This document shows positions 26,817 to 34,595 of a stretch of 58,768 nt of DNA, in pieces. Location of the stretch: NCBI GenBank assembly GCA_029946065.1, contig JAQSDU010000005.1, forward strand, positions 3,174 through 61,941. Reading direction: 5' to 3'. The notes beneath the pieces are model-generated. The model did not search any database. It was not told the DNA's origin and saw only the letters and a program-made list of their open reading frames with translations. Both the position numbers and the translations under genes were made by a program. Numbering within the stretch: the stretch's first letter is position 1; each line of letters opens with the position of its first letter. The stretch is from Flavobacterium sp. Its GTDB lineage: Bacteria; Bacteroidota; Bacteroidia; Flavobacteriales; Flavobacteriaceae.

Positions 26817-27224
26817 ATGAGAGAACATCAATATGAAGTCCGCGTAAGATATTCAGAAACAGACCAAATGGGCGTTGTTTATCACGGCAATTATGCGCAA
26901 TATTTTGAAATGGGCCGCGTGGAATGGCTTAGAAACCTTGGAATTTCGTATAAATGGATGGAAGCCAACGGTATTATGCTTCCTGTGGTTTCTCTGAATA
27001 TAAATTACAAAAAACCTGCACGTTATGATGATCTCTTAATTGTTAAAACAATTTTTAAATCGCAGACATCTGTGAAGATAGAATTTGATTACGAAATATG
27101 CAATGAAAAGGGCGAGTTATTAACAATCGGTCATTCAATGCTCGTTTTTGTTGACATGAAAACGGGTCGTCCAACGGCTCCACCGGAATATATCAACGAG
27201 AAACTTTTACATATCGTCAGTTAA
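26817..27224 (+). CDS. ybgC: acyl-CoA thioesterase, YbgC/4HBT family
   Basis: 135 residues, one hot-dog domain. Start MREHQYEVRVRYSETDQMGVVYHGNYAQYFEMGRVEWLRNLG contains the catalytic aspartate (Asp16) in the 4-hydroxybenzoyl-CoA thioesterase motif. It hydrolyses acyl-CoA thioesters; in E. coli YbgC sits with the Tol-Pal genes, but no tol gene is near here. The gene is divergent from dnaA and convergent with yigZ, so it is transcribed alone. Confidence 0.93.
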   Translation: MREHQYEVRVRYSETDQMGVVYHGNYAQYFEMGRVEWLRNLGISYKWMEANGIMLPVVSLNINYKKPARYDDLLIVKTIFKSQTSVKIEFDYEICNEKGELLTIGHSMLVFVDMKTGRPTAPPEYINEKLLHIVS

Positions 27225-27239
27225 ACAATTAGATGCTGA

Positions 27240-27851
27240 TTATTCCTTAGTTTTTATCTCAATTTCGAACATCGAATTAAAAATTTCGAAAATCGTCTCC
27301 GCGTTTTTTTTACGGGTAGCAAGCTCAATGATGCAGTTGTCTTCCATTGTTTGAGCAATGATATTCAGATTTTTTTCCTTGACAATGCGCATCACTTTAT
27401 TGATGTTTTTATAGTCGAAAGTGATGATGTAATGGATGTCGATAGTTTTTTCTATGATTTCTGAGGCTTCAAGCGCCATTTGTGCAGCGGTTTTATAGGC
27501 AGAAATTAATCCGCCAACACCTAATTTGATGCCGCCGAAATACCTTATGACAACAATCAAAACATTTGTAATCTCGAAAGATTGTATCTGTCCGTAAATT
27601 GGCATTCCGGCGCTGTTACTTGGTTCGCCGTCGTCATTTGCTCGAAATTGTAATTTTTCGGTACCGATTTGCCACGCATAACACCAATGTCTTGCAGAAG
27701 AATGTTGTTTTTTTAGATTGTCGAGTATTTCTTTTATTGCTGTTTCCGAAGTAACCGGAAAAGCAAAACCAAAGAATTTGCTGCTTTTTTCCTTAAATAG
27801 GATTTCTTCTGACGGAAATGCCAGCGTTTTATAGGTGTCGCGAATTTCCAA
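27240..27851 (-). CDS. yigZ: YigZ/IMPACT family protein
   Basis: 203 residues. Family motifs: EILFKEKSSKFFGFAFPV, SARHWCYAWQIG, RANDDGEPSNSAGMPI and VIRYFGGIKLGVGGLISAYKTAA. The last ~60 residues form the C-terminal DUF1949-like domain (IIEKTIDIHYIITFDYKNINKVMRIV). The family is related to eukaryotic IMPACT and may bind RNA or a ribosome factor; its precise role in bacteria is not settled. Third gene of a tight operon: one base separates it from the HAD gene. Confidence 0.92.
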   Translation of the reverse strand: MEIRDTYKTLAFPSEEILFKEKSSKFFGFAFPVTSETAIKEILDNLKKQHSSARHWCYAWQIGTEKLQFRANDDGEPSNSAGMPIYGQIQSFEITNVLIVVIRYFGGIKLGVGGLISAYKTAAQMALEASEIIEKTIDIHYIITFDYKNINKVMRIVKEKNLNIIAQTMEDNCIIELATRKKNAETIFEIFNSMFEIEIKTKE

Positions 27852-27852
27852 A

Positions 27853-28461
27853 CTATAATTCTATAATTTTCTTATCAAACAAATGGACGACGTCTTCTTC
27901 GCCAACTTGCAAATTCCAGATTTGCAATCCCAATTTTTCGGCAATGTCGGTATTGTCTTTTTTATCATCTACGAACAAAGTGCGCTTTGGTGACAATTCG
28001 TGTTTGTTAATAATATAATTGAAAATTTCTTCTTCGGGTTTGCGGAGACCGAGTTCAAACGAAAAATAAACTTTCTCGAAACACTGGTAAAAATCACTCA
28101 AAAATGACGGTCCGACCATTTCTTCAAAATGCGCAATATGAATAGCATCGGTATTGCTCAGTAAAAACAGCCTATATTGCTGCGATAGCAATTGTAGAAA
28201 TTCTAATCTGTAAAGCGGAAATTCACCCAACATGCTGTTCCAAGCACTTCGAATTTCTTCTATAGTTGCAGAAGGCGCATGATTCCGAAGTCCGTTTAGG
28301 AAATCGGCTTCAGAAATCTTTGCAGTTTCAAACTGAATGTTCAGCGATTTCAATTCCTCGCCCCATTCTTTCATGCCCAGATTCGTGAACGCTTCTTCCA
28401 CATCACGCTGTTTTAGATTGATGAAAATATCGCCAAAGTCGAAAATTATCGTATTAATCAT
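27853..28461 (-). CDS. HAD-superfamily phosphatase, candidate riboflavin-pathway phosphatase
   Basis: 202 residues. HAD motif I is IIFDFGDIFIN (nucleophile Asp8), motif II is the LLSNTDAIH segment (Ser/Asn), motif III the FELGLRKPEEEIF lysine, and motif IV FVDDKKDN. The helical cap between motifs I and II marks a HAD-IA enzyme. Its ATG overlaps the ribD stop codon (ATGA), so both are translated together. The 5-amino-6-(5-phosphoribitylamino)uracil phosphatase needed directly after RibD is a HAD enzyme in E. coli (YigB, YbjI) and Bacillus (YcsE). This context makes that activity a good candidate but does not prove it. Confidence 0.88.
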   Translation of the reverse strand: MINTIIFDFGDIFINLKQRDVEEAFTNLGMKEWGEELKSLNIQFETAKISEADFLNGLRNHAPSATIEEIRSAWNSMLGEFPLYRLEFLQLLSQQYRLFLLSNTDAIHIAHFEEMVGPSFLSDFYQCFEKVYFSFELGLRKPEEEIFNYIINKHELSPKRTLFVDDKKDNTDIAEKLGLQIWNLQVGEEDVVHLFDKKIIEL

Positions 28462-29498
28462 GATTTTCTGTAAATTAAAAGTTCATCGCTTTTAAGAAGT
28501 TGTTTTTCAAAAAGGATATTGTTCAAAATAGGGGCTTTTATTCCGTTTTTTAAGATTATGCTACCACGAAAAACCCTAGCTTCATCCCAAATTCCTGCGT
28601 CAATAAAGGATTGTAAAGTTTGTCTGCCACCTTCAATAATAACAGATTGAAGTTCGTTTTTATGTAAAATATCCGAGATTCCATTAGCAAAAGCACCATC
28701 GAAATTCATCATCTCATTATGCAAATTCTCCTTTTCGATCCCAGATTTTGTGCCTGAAAGCAAGATTGTTTTTTGCTTACCATCAAAGATATGACTTTCT
28801 TTTGGGATGCGGTTACAGTTATCCAATACGATTCTTACAGGATTTCCACCTTTCCAATCGCGTGCATCGAGCCTTGGATTGTCAACGATAACGGTTTTGG
28901 TTCCCACCAGAATGGCTTGTTCTTCAGTGCGCCATTTGTGAACGAGTTGGCGTGAAAATACATTGGTAATCCAAACGGGTTCTGGTATTTCTTTATGTGC
29001 TGGAGCAATAAATCCATCTTGACTTTCTGCCCATTTTAGAATGATATAAGGCCGTTTTTTTTCATGGAAAGTAAAAAAGCGTTTGTTGAGTTCCCGACAT
29101 TCTTTTTCTAAAACACCAACAGTTACATTTTTGCCTGCTGCCATCAGTTTTTTGATACCATTGCCAGAAACTTCCGAGAAGGAATCGATTGTTCCGACTA
29201 CGACATTCGGGATTTTATGTTTTATAATCAAATCGCAGCACGGCGGCGTTTTTCCAAAATGGCTGCAAGGTTCAAGGCTGACATAAATCGTTGCTTTTGA
29301 TAATAATGATTGGTTTTTTACGGCATTCACGGCATTGACTTCCGCATGTGCTTCGCCGGATTTCTGGTGCCAGCCTTCGCCGATAATTTCATTTTTATAA
29401 ACGATGACACTGCCTACCAACGGATTAGGATAGGTCGTTCCTAAACCATTTTTGGCGAGTTCGATGCAGCGTTTTATATATTTTTCATGTACCTTCAC
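28458..29498 (-). CDS. ribD: bifunctional riboflavin biosynthesis deaminase/reductase RibD
   Basis: 346 residues from GTG 29498 (VKVHEKYIKRCIELAKNGLG). This start fits RibD N-termini as I know them; ATG 29516 adds only MYYFCE and ATG 29567 a leader inside the divergent gene. The N-terminal deaminase binds zinc through HAEVNA and the two cysteines of EPCSHFGKTPPC. The C-terminal reductase contains RPYIILKWAESQDGFI, ILVGTKTVIVDNPRLDAR and VIIEGGRQTLQSFI. It carries out the second and third steps of riboflavin synthesis. Operon ribD - HAD - yigZ, each joined by overlap or a one-base gap. No FMN riboswitch fits into the short upstream space. Confidence 0.93.
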   Translation of the reverse strand: MKVHEKYIKRCIELAKNGLGTTYPNPLVGSVIVYKNEIIGEGWHQKSGEAHAEVNAVNAVKNQSLLSKATIYVSLEPCSHFGKTPPCCDLIIKHKIPNVVVGTIDSFSEVSGNGIKKLMAAGKNVTVGVLEKECRELNKRFFTFHEKKRPYIILKWAESQDGFIAPAHKEIPEPVWITNVFSRQLVHKWRTEEQAILVGTKTVIVDNPRLDARDWKGGNPVRIVLDNCNRIPKESHIFDGKQKTILLSGTKSGIEKENLHNEMMNFDGAFANGISDILHKNELQSVIIEGGRQTLQSFIDAGIWDEARVFRGSIILKNGIKAPILNNILFEKQLLKSDELLIYRKS

Positions 29499-29502
29499 TT
29501 CA

Positions 29503-29510
29503 CAAAAATA
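29503..29510 (-). promoter_or_regulatory. -7 promoter element TATTTTTG before ribD
   Basis: On the minus strand TATTTTTG (29510-29503) matches TAnnTTTG exactly and lies between ATG 29516 and GTG 29498. If active, transcription would begin at or next to the GTG, which would rule out the longer start and leave little or no leader. Confidence 0.4.
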
Positions 29511-29526
29511 ATACATTAGTTTTAGA

Positions 29527-30024
29527 ATGGGTAGTATAATAATAAGGGAAATTGAAGCAAAAGACAACCAATCCGTTGCCGCTTTGATTCGAAAGGTATT
29601 AATCGAACACGATGTCCCGAAAGTCGGCAGTGCTTATGCCGATCCACAACTCGATTGTATGACGGAAACTTATGCTGTTCCGAAAGCTGCTTATTTTGTA
29701 GCCGAATTGGAAGGAAAAATTATCGGATGTGCGGGTATTGCACCATTGGAAAATGCCACTGAAAATGTCTGTGAACTGCAAAAAATGTATTTTTTAGCCG
29801 AAGGAAGAGGGCAAGGAAATGGTAACAAAATGATACAAAAATGCATAGAAGCCGCTAAAAGTTTCGGGTATGAAAAATGCTATCTTGAAACAATGCCGAA
29901 CATGCTCGCGGCACAAAGTTTATACAAGAAGTCCGGTTTCGATTATATTTGTTCGCCAATGGGCAATACCGGTCACAATGCTTGTCCGGTATGGATGCTC
30001 AAAGATTTAGCCAATGACAATTAA
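29527..30024 (+). CDS. GNAT-family N-acetyltransferase
   Basis: 165 residues. Start MGSIIIREIEAKDNQSVAALIRKVLIEHD, then AYFVAELEGKIIGCAGIAPLE, and the acetyl-CoA-binding segment CELQKMYFLAEGRGQGNGNKMIQKCIEAAKSFG with the loop RGQGNG (R/Q-x-x-G-x-G/A). Followed by CYLETMPNMLAAQSLYKKSGF, typical of small-molecule acetyltransferases. The substrate is unknown. prmC overlaps its end by 11 bases, so the two are translationally coupled. It is divergent from ribD with very little space, so both promoters must be within or next to the start regions. Confidence 0.9.
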   Translation: MGSIIIREIEAKDNQSVAALIRKVLIEHDVPKVGSAYADPQLDCMTETYAVPKAAYFVAELEGKIIGCAGIAPLENATENVCELQKMYFLAEGRGQGNGNKMIQKCIEAAKSFGYEKCYLETMPNMLAAQSLYKKSGFDYICSPMGNTGHNACPVWMLKDLANDN

Positions 30025-30865
30025 AATTTACAGAAGTCTTTTTATAGAAGCACTCACACCGTTATATGATGCGATGGAAGCGGAGAGTTTTTTCTACCTT
30101 ATATTAGAAGAAAAAAGGCAGATCAAACGAATTGATCTTGCATTGCAGCCTGATTTGGAGTTTTCGGATGTGGAAGTTTCAGAATGGAATACCATTCTTG
30201 AACAACTCCAATTGCAAATCCCTATTCAATATATTTTGGGTAAGTCTCATTTTTACGGACTAGAATTTGCCGTAAATGAAAATGTGCTGATTCCTCGTCC
30301 GGAAACGGAGGAATTAGTCGATTGGATTGTCAAAGACTGCGAATTTAAGTCTAATCTGAAAGTACTCGATATTGGCACCGGAAGCGGTTGCATAGCAATT
30401 TCTTTAGCGAAAAATTTACCGACAGCCGATGTTTTCGCCGTTGATATTTCGGAAAAAGCATTAGAAACGGCTAAAATAAACGCAGCGGCTAATGGTGTAA
30501 AAGTAACTTTCGTAGAAAAAAATATCCTAGAAGCAGAAGATTTGATGGAACAATTTGACATCATCGTTTCTAATCCGCCGTATGTGCGAAATATAGAAAA
30601 AGAGGAAATAAAGCAAAATGTACTCGGCCATGAACCGCATTTGGCATTGTTTGTAAGTGACGATGATGCTCTTATTTTTTACCAAAAAATTGCTGATATG
30701 GCACAAAAAAGCCTTTCTAAAAATGGTATTTTATATTTTGAAATTAATCAGTATCTAGGAAATGAAATGATACAATTACTTGAAGATAAAGGTTTTGAGA
30801 AGCTAGAATTAAAGAGGGATATTTATGGCAATGATCGGATGGTTAAAGCTGTATTGGGGTCTTGA
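30014..30865 (+). CDS. prmC: release factor glutamine methyltransferase PrmC (HemK)
   Basis: 283 residues, overlapping the GNAT gene by 11 bases. N-terminal helical domain (~1-75), then the family stretch IQYILGKSHFYGLEF and VLIPRPETEELVDWI. SAM-binding motif VLDIGTGSGCIAISLA, and the catalytic NPPY in IIVSNPPYVRNIE. It methylates the glutamine of the GGQ motif in peptide-chain release factors RF1 and RF2. The full set of motifs is present and the length is normal. Confidence 0.96.
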   Translation: MTIKIYRSLFIEALTPLYDAMEAESFFYLILEEKRQIKRIDLALQPDLEFSDVEVSEWNTILEQLQLQIPIQYILGKSHFYGLEFAVNENVLIPRPETEELVDWIVKDCEFKSNLKVLDIGTGSGCIAISLAKNLPTADVFAVDISEKALETAKINAAANGVKVTFVEKNILEAEDLMEQFDIIVSNPPYVRNIEKEEIKQNVLGHEPHLALFVSDDDALIFYQKIADMAQKSLSKNGILYFEINQYLGNEMIQLLEDKGFEKLELKRDIYGNDRMVKAVLGS

Positions 30866-30915
30866 TTTTCTTTAAAATCTTCGGTAAAACACATCTTCAA
30901 AAGAAAGTGTAACCA

Positions 30916-32160
30916 TCACTCATACCGCAAAGCCTCAATCGGATCGAGTTTTGCAGCTTTAATCGCAGGATACAATCCCGACACTAACGCCACAATAAAA
31001 CTTACAACAAAAGCTAAAATAATTGCGGTCCAGGGGATCACAAAGGCAAAATCGAAAATCAGCGCTGAAAACAGATAGCCAATTAGTAGTCCAAACAGTA
31101 CGCCAACAAAACCGCCCATTTGCCCGATTACCATGGTTTCTATAAAAAACTGAAAGGCGATTGTAGATTTTTTAGCACCTAGTGCTTTTCTGACGCCAAT
31201 TTCACGTGTGCGCTCGGTGACCGAAACAATCATGATATTCATTAACGCAATAGAAGAGCCTAAAATCGTAATCATGCTGATCACAATTGCAGCAAAATCG
31301 AGATAACCTGAAATGGACATGATCTTGTTAATGAGATCGTCACTTCTTGAAACCCCAAAATTACTATCTTTTACAGGACTCAGTTTGCGCACGCGCCGCA
31401 TGGTAAACTCGGCATTGTCAATGGCTTCGTTTAAAAAATCTTTTCGGGCAGTCATGACGCTCAAACTGTAGTTGATTTGTGGTGCAGTGAATAAAGAACG
31501 CGCCACTTGAATGGGAATAATAACCCTTAAATCCTGAGTATTTCCAAATGTTGAGCCTTTTTCCTTCAGCAAACCGATAACGCGAAATTTAGCACCGCGA
31601 ACGGAAATAATCTTATCTATGGGATTGATGTCTTTCAGCAGTCCTTTCTCGAAATCTGATCCCACAAGGCATACATAGGCATTGTTTTGTACATCAAATG
31701 TTGTAAAATTCCTGCCTTTGGCAATTTCCAGTCCTGAATTTGGAAGATAATTTTCGTCGGCACCTACAATTGCAATATTGGGGTCGGTTTTTTCCGATTC
31801 AAATTTCACTTCGGCAGTTGAAGTCGCCGTAAATGATATAGAAGAAGTTGTTAACGGAAAGTTATATTTGTCTATAAATTCTTTCGCTTCAGCATAAGTA
31901 ATAATAGGATTAATTACTTCGCGCTGCCCATCACCATGTCGCTGGATTTCTAATTTGTATTGGCTGATATTAAAAGTATTGGCACCCATTGATGCGAAAT
32001 TAGTGGCAATCTTATTTTCTAAAGCCGAAACTACTGTCAAGATTCCTACAAGCGCAGTAATTCCGATAGCGATAATCAACACTGTGAGTATCGTACGCAA
32101 TTTTTGTGATTTGACAGCGCCAAACGCAACACGAACGTTTTCTTTGAATAATTTCAGCAT
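30916..32160 (-). CDS. ABC transporter permease, MacB/FtsX type
   Basis: 414 residues. One N-terminal membrane helix (LRTILTVLIIAIGITALVGILTVV), a large periplasmic core of ~240 residues (MacB-PCD-like, with FNISQYKLEIQ and GADENYLPNSGLEIAKGRNF), then three C-terminal helices of the FtsX domain with the cytoplasmic signature SVTERTREIGVRKALGAKKSTIAFQFFIE. Such permeases are mechanotransmission parts of tripartite exporters of peptides, drugs or lipoproteins. No ATPase, adaptor or outer-membrane gene is adjacent, so it is an orphan here and its substrate cannot be told. Confidence 0.93.
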   Translation of the reverse strand: MLKLFKENVRVAFGAVKSQKLRTILTVLIIAIGITALVGILTVVSALENKIATNFASMGANTFNISQYKLEIQRHGDGQREVINPIITYAEAKEFIDKYNFPLTTSSISFTATSTAEVKFESEKTDPNIAIVGADENYLPNSGLEIAKGRNFTTFDVQNNAYVCLVGSDFEKGLLKDINPIDKIISVRGAKFRVIGLLKEKGSTFGNTQDLRVIIPIQVARSLFTAPQINYSLSVMTARKDFLNEAIDNAEFTMRRVRKLSPVKDSNFGVSRSDDLINKIMSISGYLDFAAIVISMITILGSSIALMNIMIVSVTERTREIGVRKALGAKKSTIAFQFFIETMVIGQMGGFVGVLFGLLIGYLFSALIFDFAFVIPWTAIILAFVVSFIVALVSGLYPAIKAAKLDPIEALRYE

Positions 32161-32404
32161 AATGGAAGTTTGACACGAATTTACAATTTTTGTTACAGGT
32201 TTGGTGGGTATGAGGTTTAAATTTGGTGTATAAAATTTGTAAATACTTATTAGTTAGTGTTTTATTAAATGCGCGAGATTTGCTAATATCACAATATAAA
32301 CATAAAGACACCATTTTTCGGTAGTATAAAGGTTACCTTGTTGGTTAGTGCTGCGATTACAGCAATTGTGTGCATATCTCATCATCCTAAAAATAGGCCT
32401 TATA

Positions 32405-33163
32405 ATGCTTTTAGTGCCAATTAATACGGTTATTATTTCTGAAAATCCAGCAACGGCGTTAATTATCAAAAAATTCGAGTCTGAAAATGAGGAGATTATA
32501 AAGATATCTGGTGTGGCAGCTAGTACTAACGACGGGATTGAATTAGTGCGATCATTAAAACCAGACTTGATTTTCATGGATATACTATTTGATAGTGATA
32601 TTTTTTTTGATTTACTGGGGAAATTGGAATTTAATATTCCAAAACTTGTTTTCATTTCTGCCAGAAAATCTGATGCGTTCCATGCTTTCAGATATGACGC
32701 TATCGATTTTATACCAAAGCCGGTTCAGTTTAATTTTTTAATATTGGCAGTATATAAGGTCATAAAACGCATAGAAATGGAGCGTGCACTGCAGGAACTT
32801 AACAATGAAAAAATAGCAGATATTAACTCAAACCGCATCAAAGGATTTGTGGCTGTATCTTCATTGGATAAAATTGATTTGATCCAAATGGCTGATATAT
32901 TGTTCTGTCAATCGTATGGAAAATATACTGTTTTTCATCTTGCCAACGGGAAAAAAATAACGTCGAGTCGAAATTTAGGCGAATATATCAAGATACTTGA
33001 TGATAACTTTTTTTTCAGGGTACACCATTCGTATATTGTCAACCTCAGGCAAATTATCAAAATTTCAAAGAGAGATGGCTATTTTTGCGAATTTTCAGGA
33101 GGTATAAATGTGCCAGTCGCAAGCAGAAGACAGGAAGATTTTCAAAGATTCATGAAACTTTAA
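32405..33163 (+). CDS. LytTR-type response regulator
   Basis: 252 residues from ATG 32405 (MLLVPINTVIISENPAT); the longer frame from GTG 32348 has no family support. Receiver ~1-125 with phospho-acceptor in DLIFMDILF and the conserved lysine in DFIPKPV. The usual acidic pair after strand 1 is reduced to one acidic residue (IISENP instead of a D-D/E), so phosphorylation may be weak or absent. LytTR DNA-binding domain ~150-252 (ILFCQSYGKYTVFHLANGKKI, FFRVHHSYIVNLRQI). LytTR proteins bind short direct repeats near promoters. No sensor gene adjoins it directly; the kinase at 35017-37017 is the nearest. Confidence 0.9.
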   Translation: MLLVPINTVIISENPATALIIKKFESENEEIIKISGVAASTNDGIELVRSLKPDLIFMDILFDSDIFFDLLGKLEFNIPKLVFISARKSDAFHAFRYDAIDFIPKPVQFNFLILAVYKVIKRIEMERALQELNNEKIADINSNRIKGFVAVSSLDKIDLIQMADILFCQSYGKYTVFHLANGKKITSSRNLGEYIKILDDNFFFRVHHSYIVNLRQIIKISKRDGYFCEFSGGINVPVASRRQEDFQRFMKL

Positions 33164-33236
33164 AATAATAAAAGTGGTTTTCGAAGCGAAAATCATGATA
33201 TAATAACGAAAACAGCTTCTTCTAAAAAAAAAGGAT

Positions 33237-33659
33237 ATGGCCACTAACATAACAACGGCTTTTGAAACAGTGATGATCATCGACGATAATCCAATAGACC
33301 TTTACATCGCGTCATCTATTATTAAAAACAATAATTTCGGAAAAAATATACTGCTGTATCAATCTGCTTCCGAAGCATTAAAATACCTAAAAGACAATCA
33401 AGAAAATATACCTGCATTGCCGCAAATTATTTTTGTGGATATTTATATGCCTTTGATGTCGGGTTTTGAGTTTCTCGAAAATTATGAAGTGATGTCTGAT
33501 AGTATCAAAGTAAATTGTTGTGCTTATATTATTTCTTCAACTATAGACGATTTTGACATTGCGCGTGCCCGGAATGAAAAGAATGCAAGTTCCTTTCAGG
33601 TAAAGCCAATAACAAAAAAATTCCTGGATCGCATTATAGCTGAGAAAACGATCTCTTAA
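33237..33659 (+). CDS. single-domain response regulator (CheY-like), copy 1
   Basis: 140 residues, start ATG 33237 preceded by AAGGA, a better Shine-Dalgarno match than most here. Receiver only: acidic pair in VMIIDDNPID, phospho-acceptor in IIFVDIYMP, Ser/Thr in YIISSTIDD, lysine in FQVKPIT. All key residues are present. No output domain, so it likely acts by protein contact or phosphotransfer. It is a clear paralogue of the regulator at 34592-35020 (both carry IDDN-ID, LPQIIF-DI-MPLM-GFEFLE and KPIT). Confidence 0.92.
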   Translation: MATNITTAFETVMIIDDNPIDLYIASSIIKNNNFGKNILLYQSASEALKYLKDNQENIPALPQIIFVDIYMPLMSGFEFLENYEVMSDSIKVNCCAYIISSTIDDFDIARARNEKNASSFQVKPITKKFLDRIIAEKTIS

Positions 33660-33713
33660 CGGTCTGTTTCTTTTAAAATTATTCCCCAATCCTTCTTATT
33701 GGGTAGTATTTTC

Positions 33714-33878
33714 ATGCAAGATATTTTGCAAAGCCGTGAAAACAGTAATGGCGATTTTAGTGGCACTTATACGAATATTACTACGCGGGTTACTTCTAAG
33801 AGGAAGCACATATTTAATTTATTGACCTTTACAGAATCGATAGCTATTTTGGTTTCATTATTAATTTATAAAACTTAA
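33714..33878 (+). CDS. possible small protein of 54 residues
   Basis: An open frame from ATG 33714 to TAA 33878, ending three bases before the next ATG at 33882. The N-terminal half is polar (MQDILQSRENSNGD), the C-terminal half hydrophobic (LLTFTESIAILVSLLIY) and could cross the membrane. No clear ribosome-binding site and no recognised family. It may be a leader peptide coupled to the next gene or a chance frame. Confidence 0.25.
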   Translation: MQDILQSRENSNGDFSGTYTNITTRVTSKRKHIFNLLTFTESIAILVSLLIYKT

Positions 33879-33881
33879 ATT

Positions 33882-34091
33882 ATGAACAATATCATTAAAA
33901 AACAAAAGGTAAGATTATTTTTATTATTGCTATTATTTGCCAACGCTTTTCCTGTTATGGCCCAGAATGCAGAATTGTCTGGAAAAGTGTTGGAAGTTCC
34001 AATAGATACGACATGGATTTTGGCACTTGTGGGCGTACTGCTTGGACTTTATAAAATCTATAAATACAATTATGTCTTGAGGGAGCATTGA
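33882..34091 (+). CDS. tiny PID-CTERM-like membrane protein
   Basis: 69 residues. A basic start and hydrophobic signal peptide (VRLFLLLLLFANAFPVMAQ) are followed by only ~16 polar residues, then EVPIDTTWILALVGVLLGLYKIYKYNYVLREH: a PID tripeptide, a membrane helix and a basic tail. This layout matches the short PID-CTERM sorting-signal proteins of Bacteroidota, in which a processing enzyme is thought to act at the PID site. The mature part would be very small. Followed after 60 bases by a two-TM protein and flanked by paralogous response regulators. Function unknown; the family call rests on pattern. Confidence 0.65.
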   Translation: MNNIIKKQKVRLFLLLLLFANAFPVMAQNAELSGKVLEVPIDTTWILALVGVLLGLYKIYKYNYVLREH

Positions 34092-34151
34092 TTTTAGAGG
34101 CAATAAATTCGGGAACAAATCAGGAAATTAACACTATTTATTTTAAGTATT

Positions 34152-34595
34152 ATGACAAATTCAATTCCAATAAACGGTATGGATTTAATTGCGGCTGAAT
34201 TTACCAATACCTTCGGGACAGTTTATGCTGAAAAATTCATAATCCACAAGGTGGAAGACAAAATTATTAATATAGACAATATTCGTAAGGTCAGGTTGGT
34301 CAAAAAGAGAAATTACAGGAAAAATTTATTTTTCATATTACTTTCTGTTTTTGCAGCAATTGTGTGTCACTACTTGACGGGATATAGATCTGCCCAAATG
34401 GCATCTGCCGGAATTACATTTATGGCAGTAATGATTTCGATGCTTATTGTAGAGCACCAATTTAAATTTATGATAATAAGAAGATATGATGTTAGTGAAT
34501 TTCCAACAGAAAAAGAAAGCAGTGATGCTGCTCAGGAACTGGCGCTTTTGATCAATAAAAAGATAAGAGACAATGCCAAACTCAATTGTTTTTAA
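34152..34595 (+). CDS. two-TM membrane protein with possible PH-like cytoplasmic part, unknown function
   Basis: 147 residues. An N-terminal segment with beta-strand character (FGTVYAEKFIIHKVEDKIINIDNIRKVRLVKK) precedes two membrane helices (LFFILLSVFAAIVCHYL and MASAGITFMAVMISMLIVEH), and a charged helical tail follows (EKESSDAAQELALLINKKI). This resembles small bacterial PH-like or DUF6232-type membrane proteins, but I am not sure. It follows the PID-CTERM-like gene in the same direction and its stop overlaps the convergent response-regulator gene by four bases. Confidence 0.55.
   Translation: MTNSIPINGMDLIAAEFTNTFGTVYAEKFIIHKVEDKIINIDNIRKVRLVKKRNYRKNLFFILLSVFAAIVCHYLTGYRSAQMASAGITFMAVMISMLIVEHQFKFMIIRRYDVSEFPTEKESSDAAQELALLINKKIRDNAKLNCF

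Noticed and set aside
28458..29530. FMN riboswitch before ribD
   Set aside because: The space before the gene is only a few bases because a divergent gene starts there; no conserved riboswitch core is possible.
30866..30915. Terminator between prmC and the ABC permease
   Set aside because: Only a 7-bp AT-only pairing (TTTCTTT / AAAGAAA) with a long loop; too weak to call.
32179..32244. Inverted repeat ATTTACAA / TTGTAAAT before the LytTR gene
   Set aside because: Eight AT-rich base pairs with a ~50-base loop in an AT-rich region can arise by chance; a TAAATTTG at 32218-32225 lacks a -33 partner and is far from the start.
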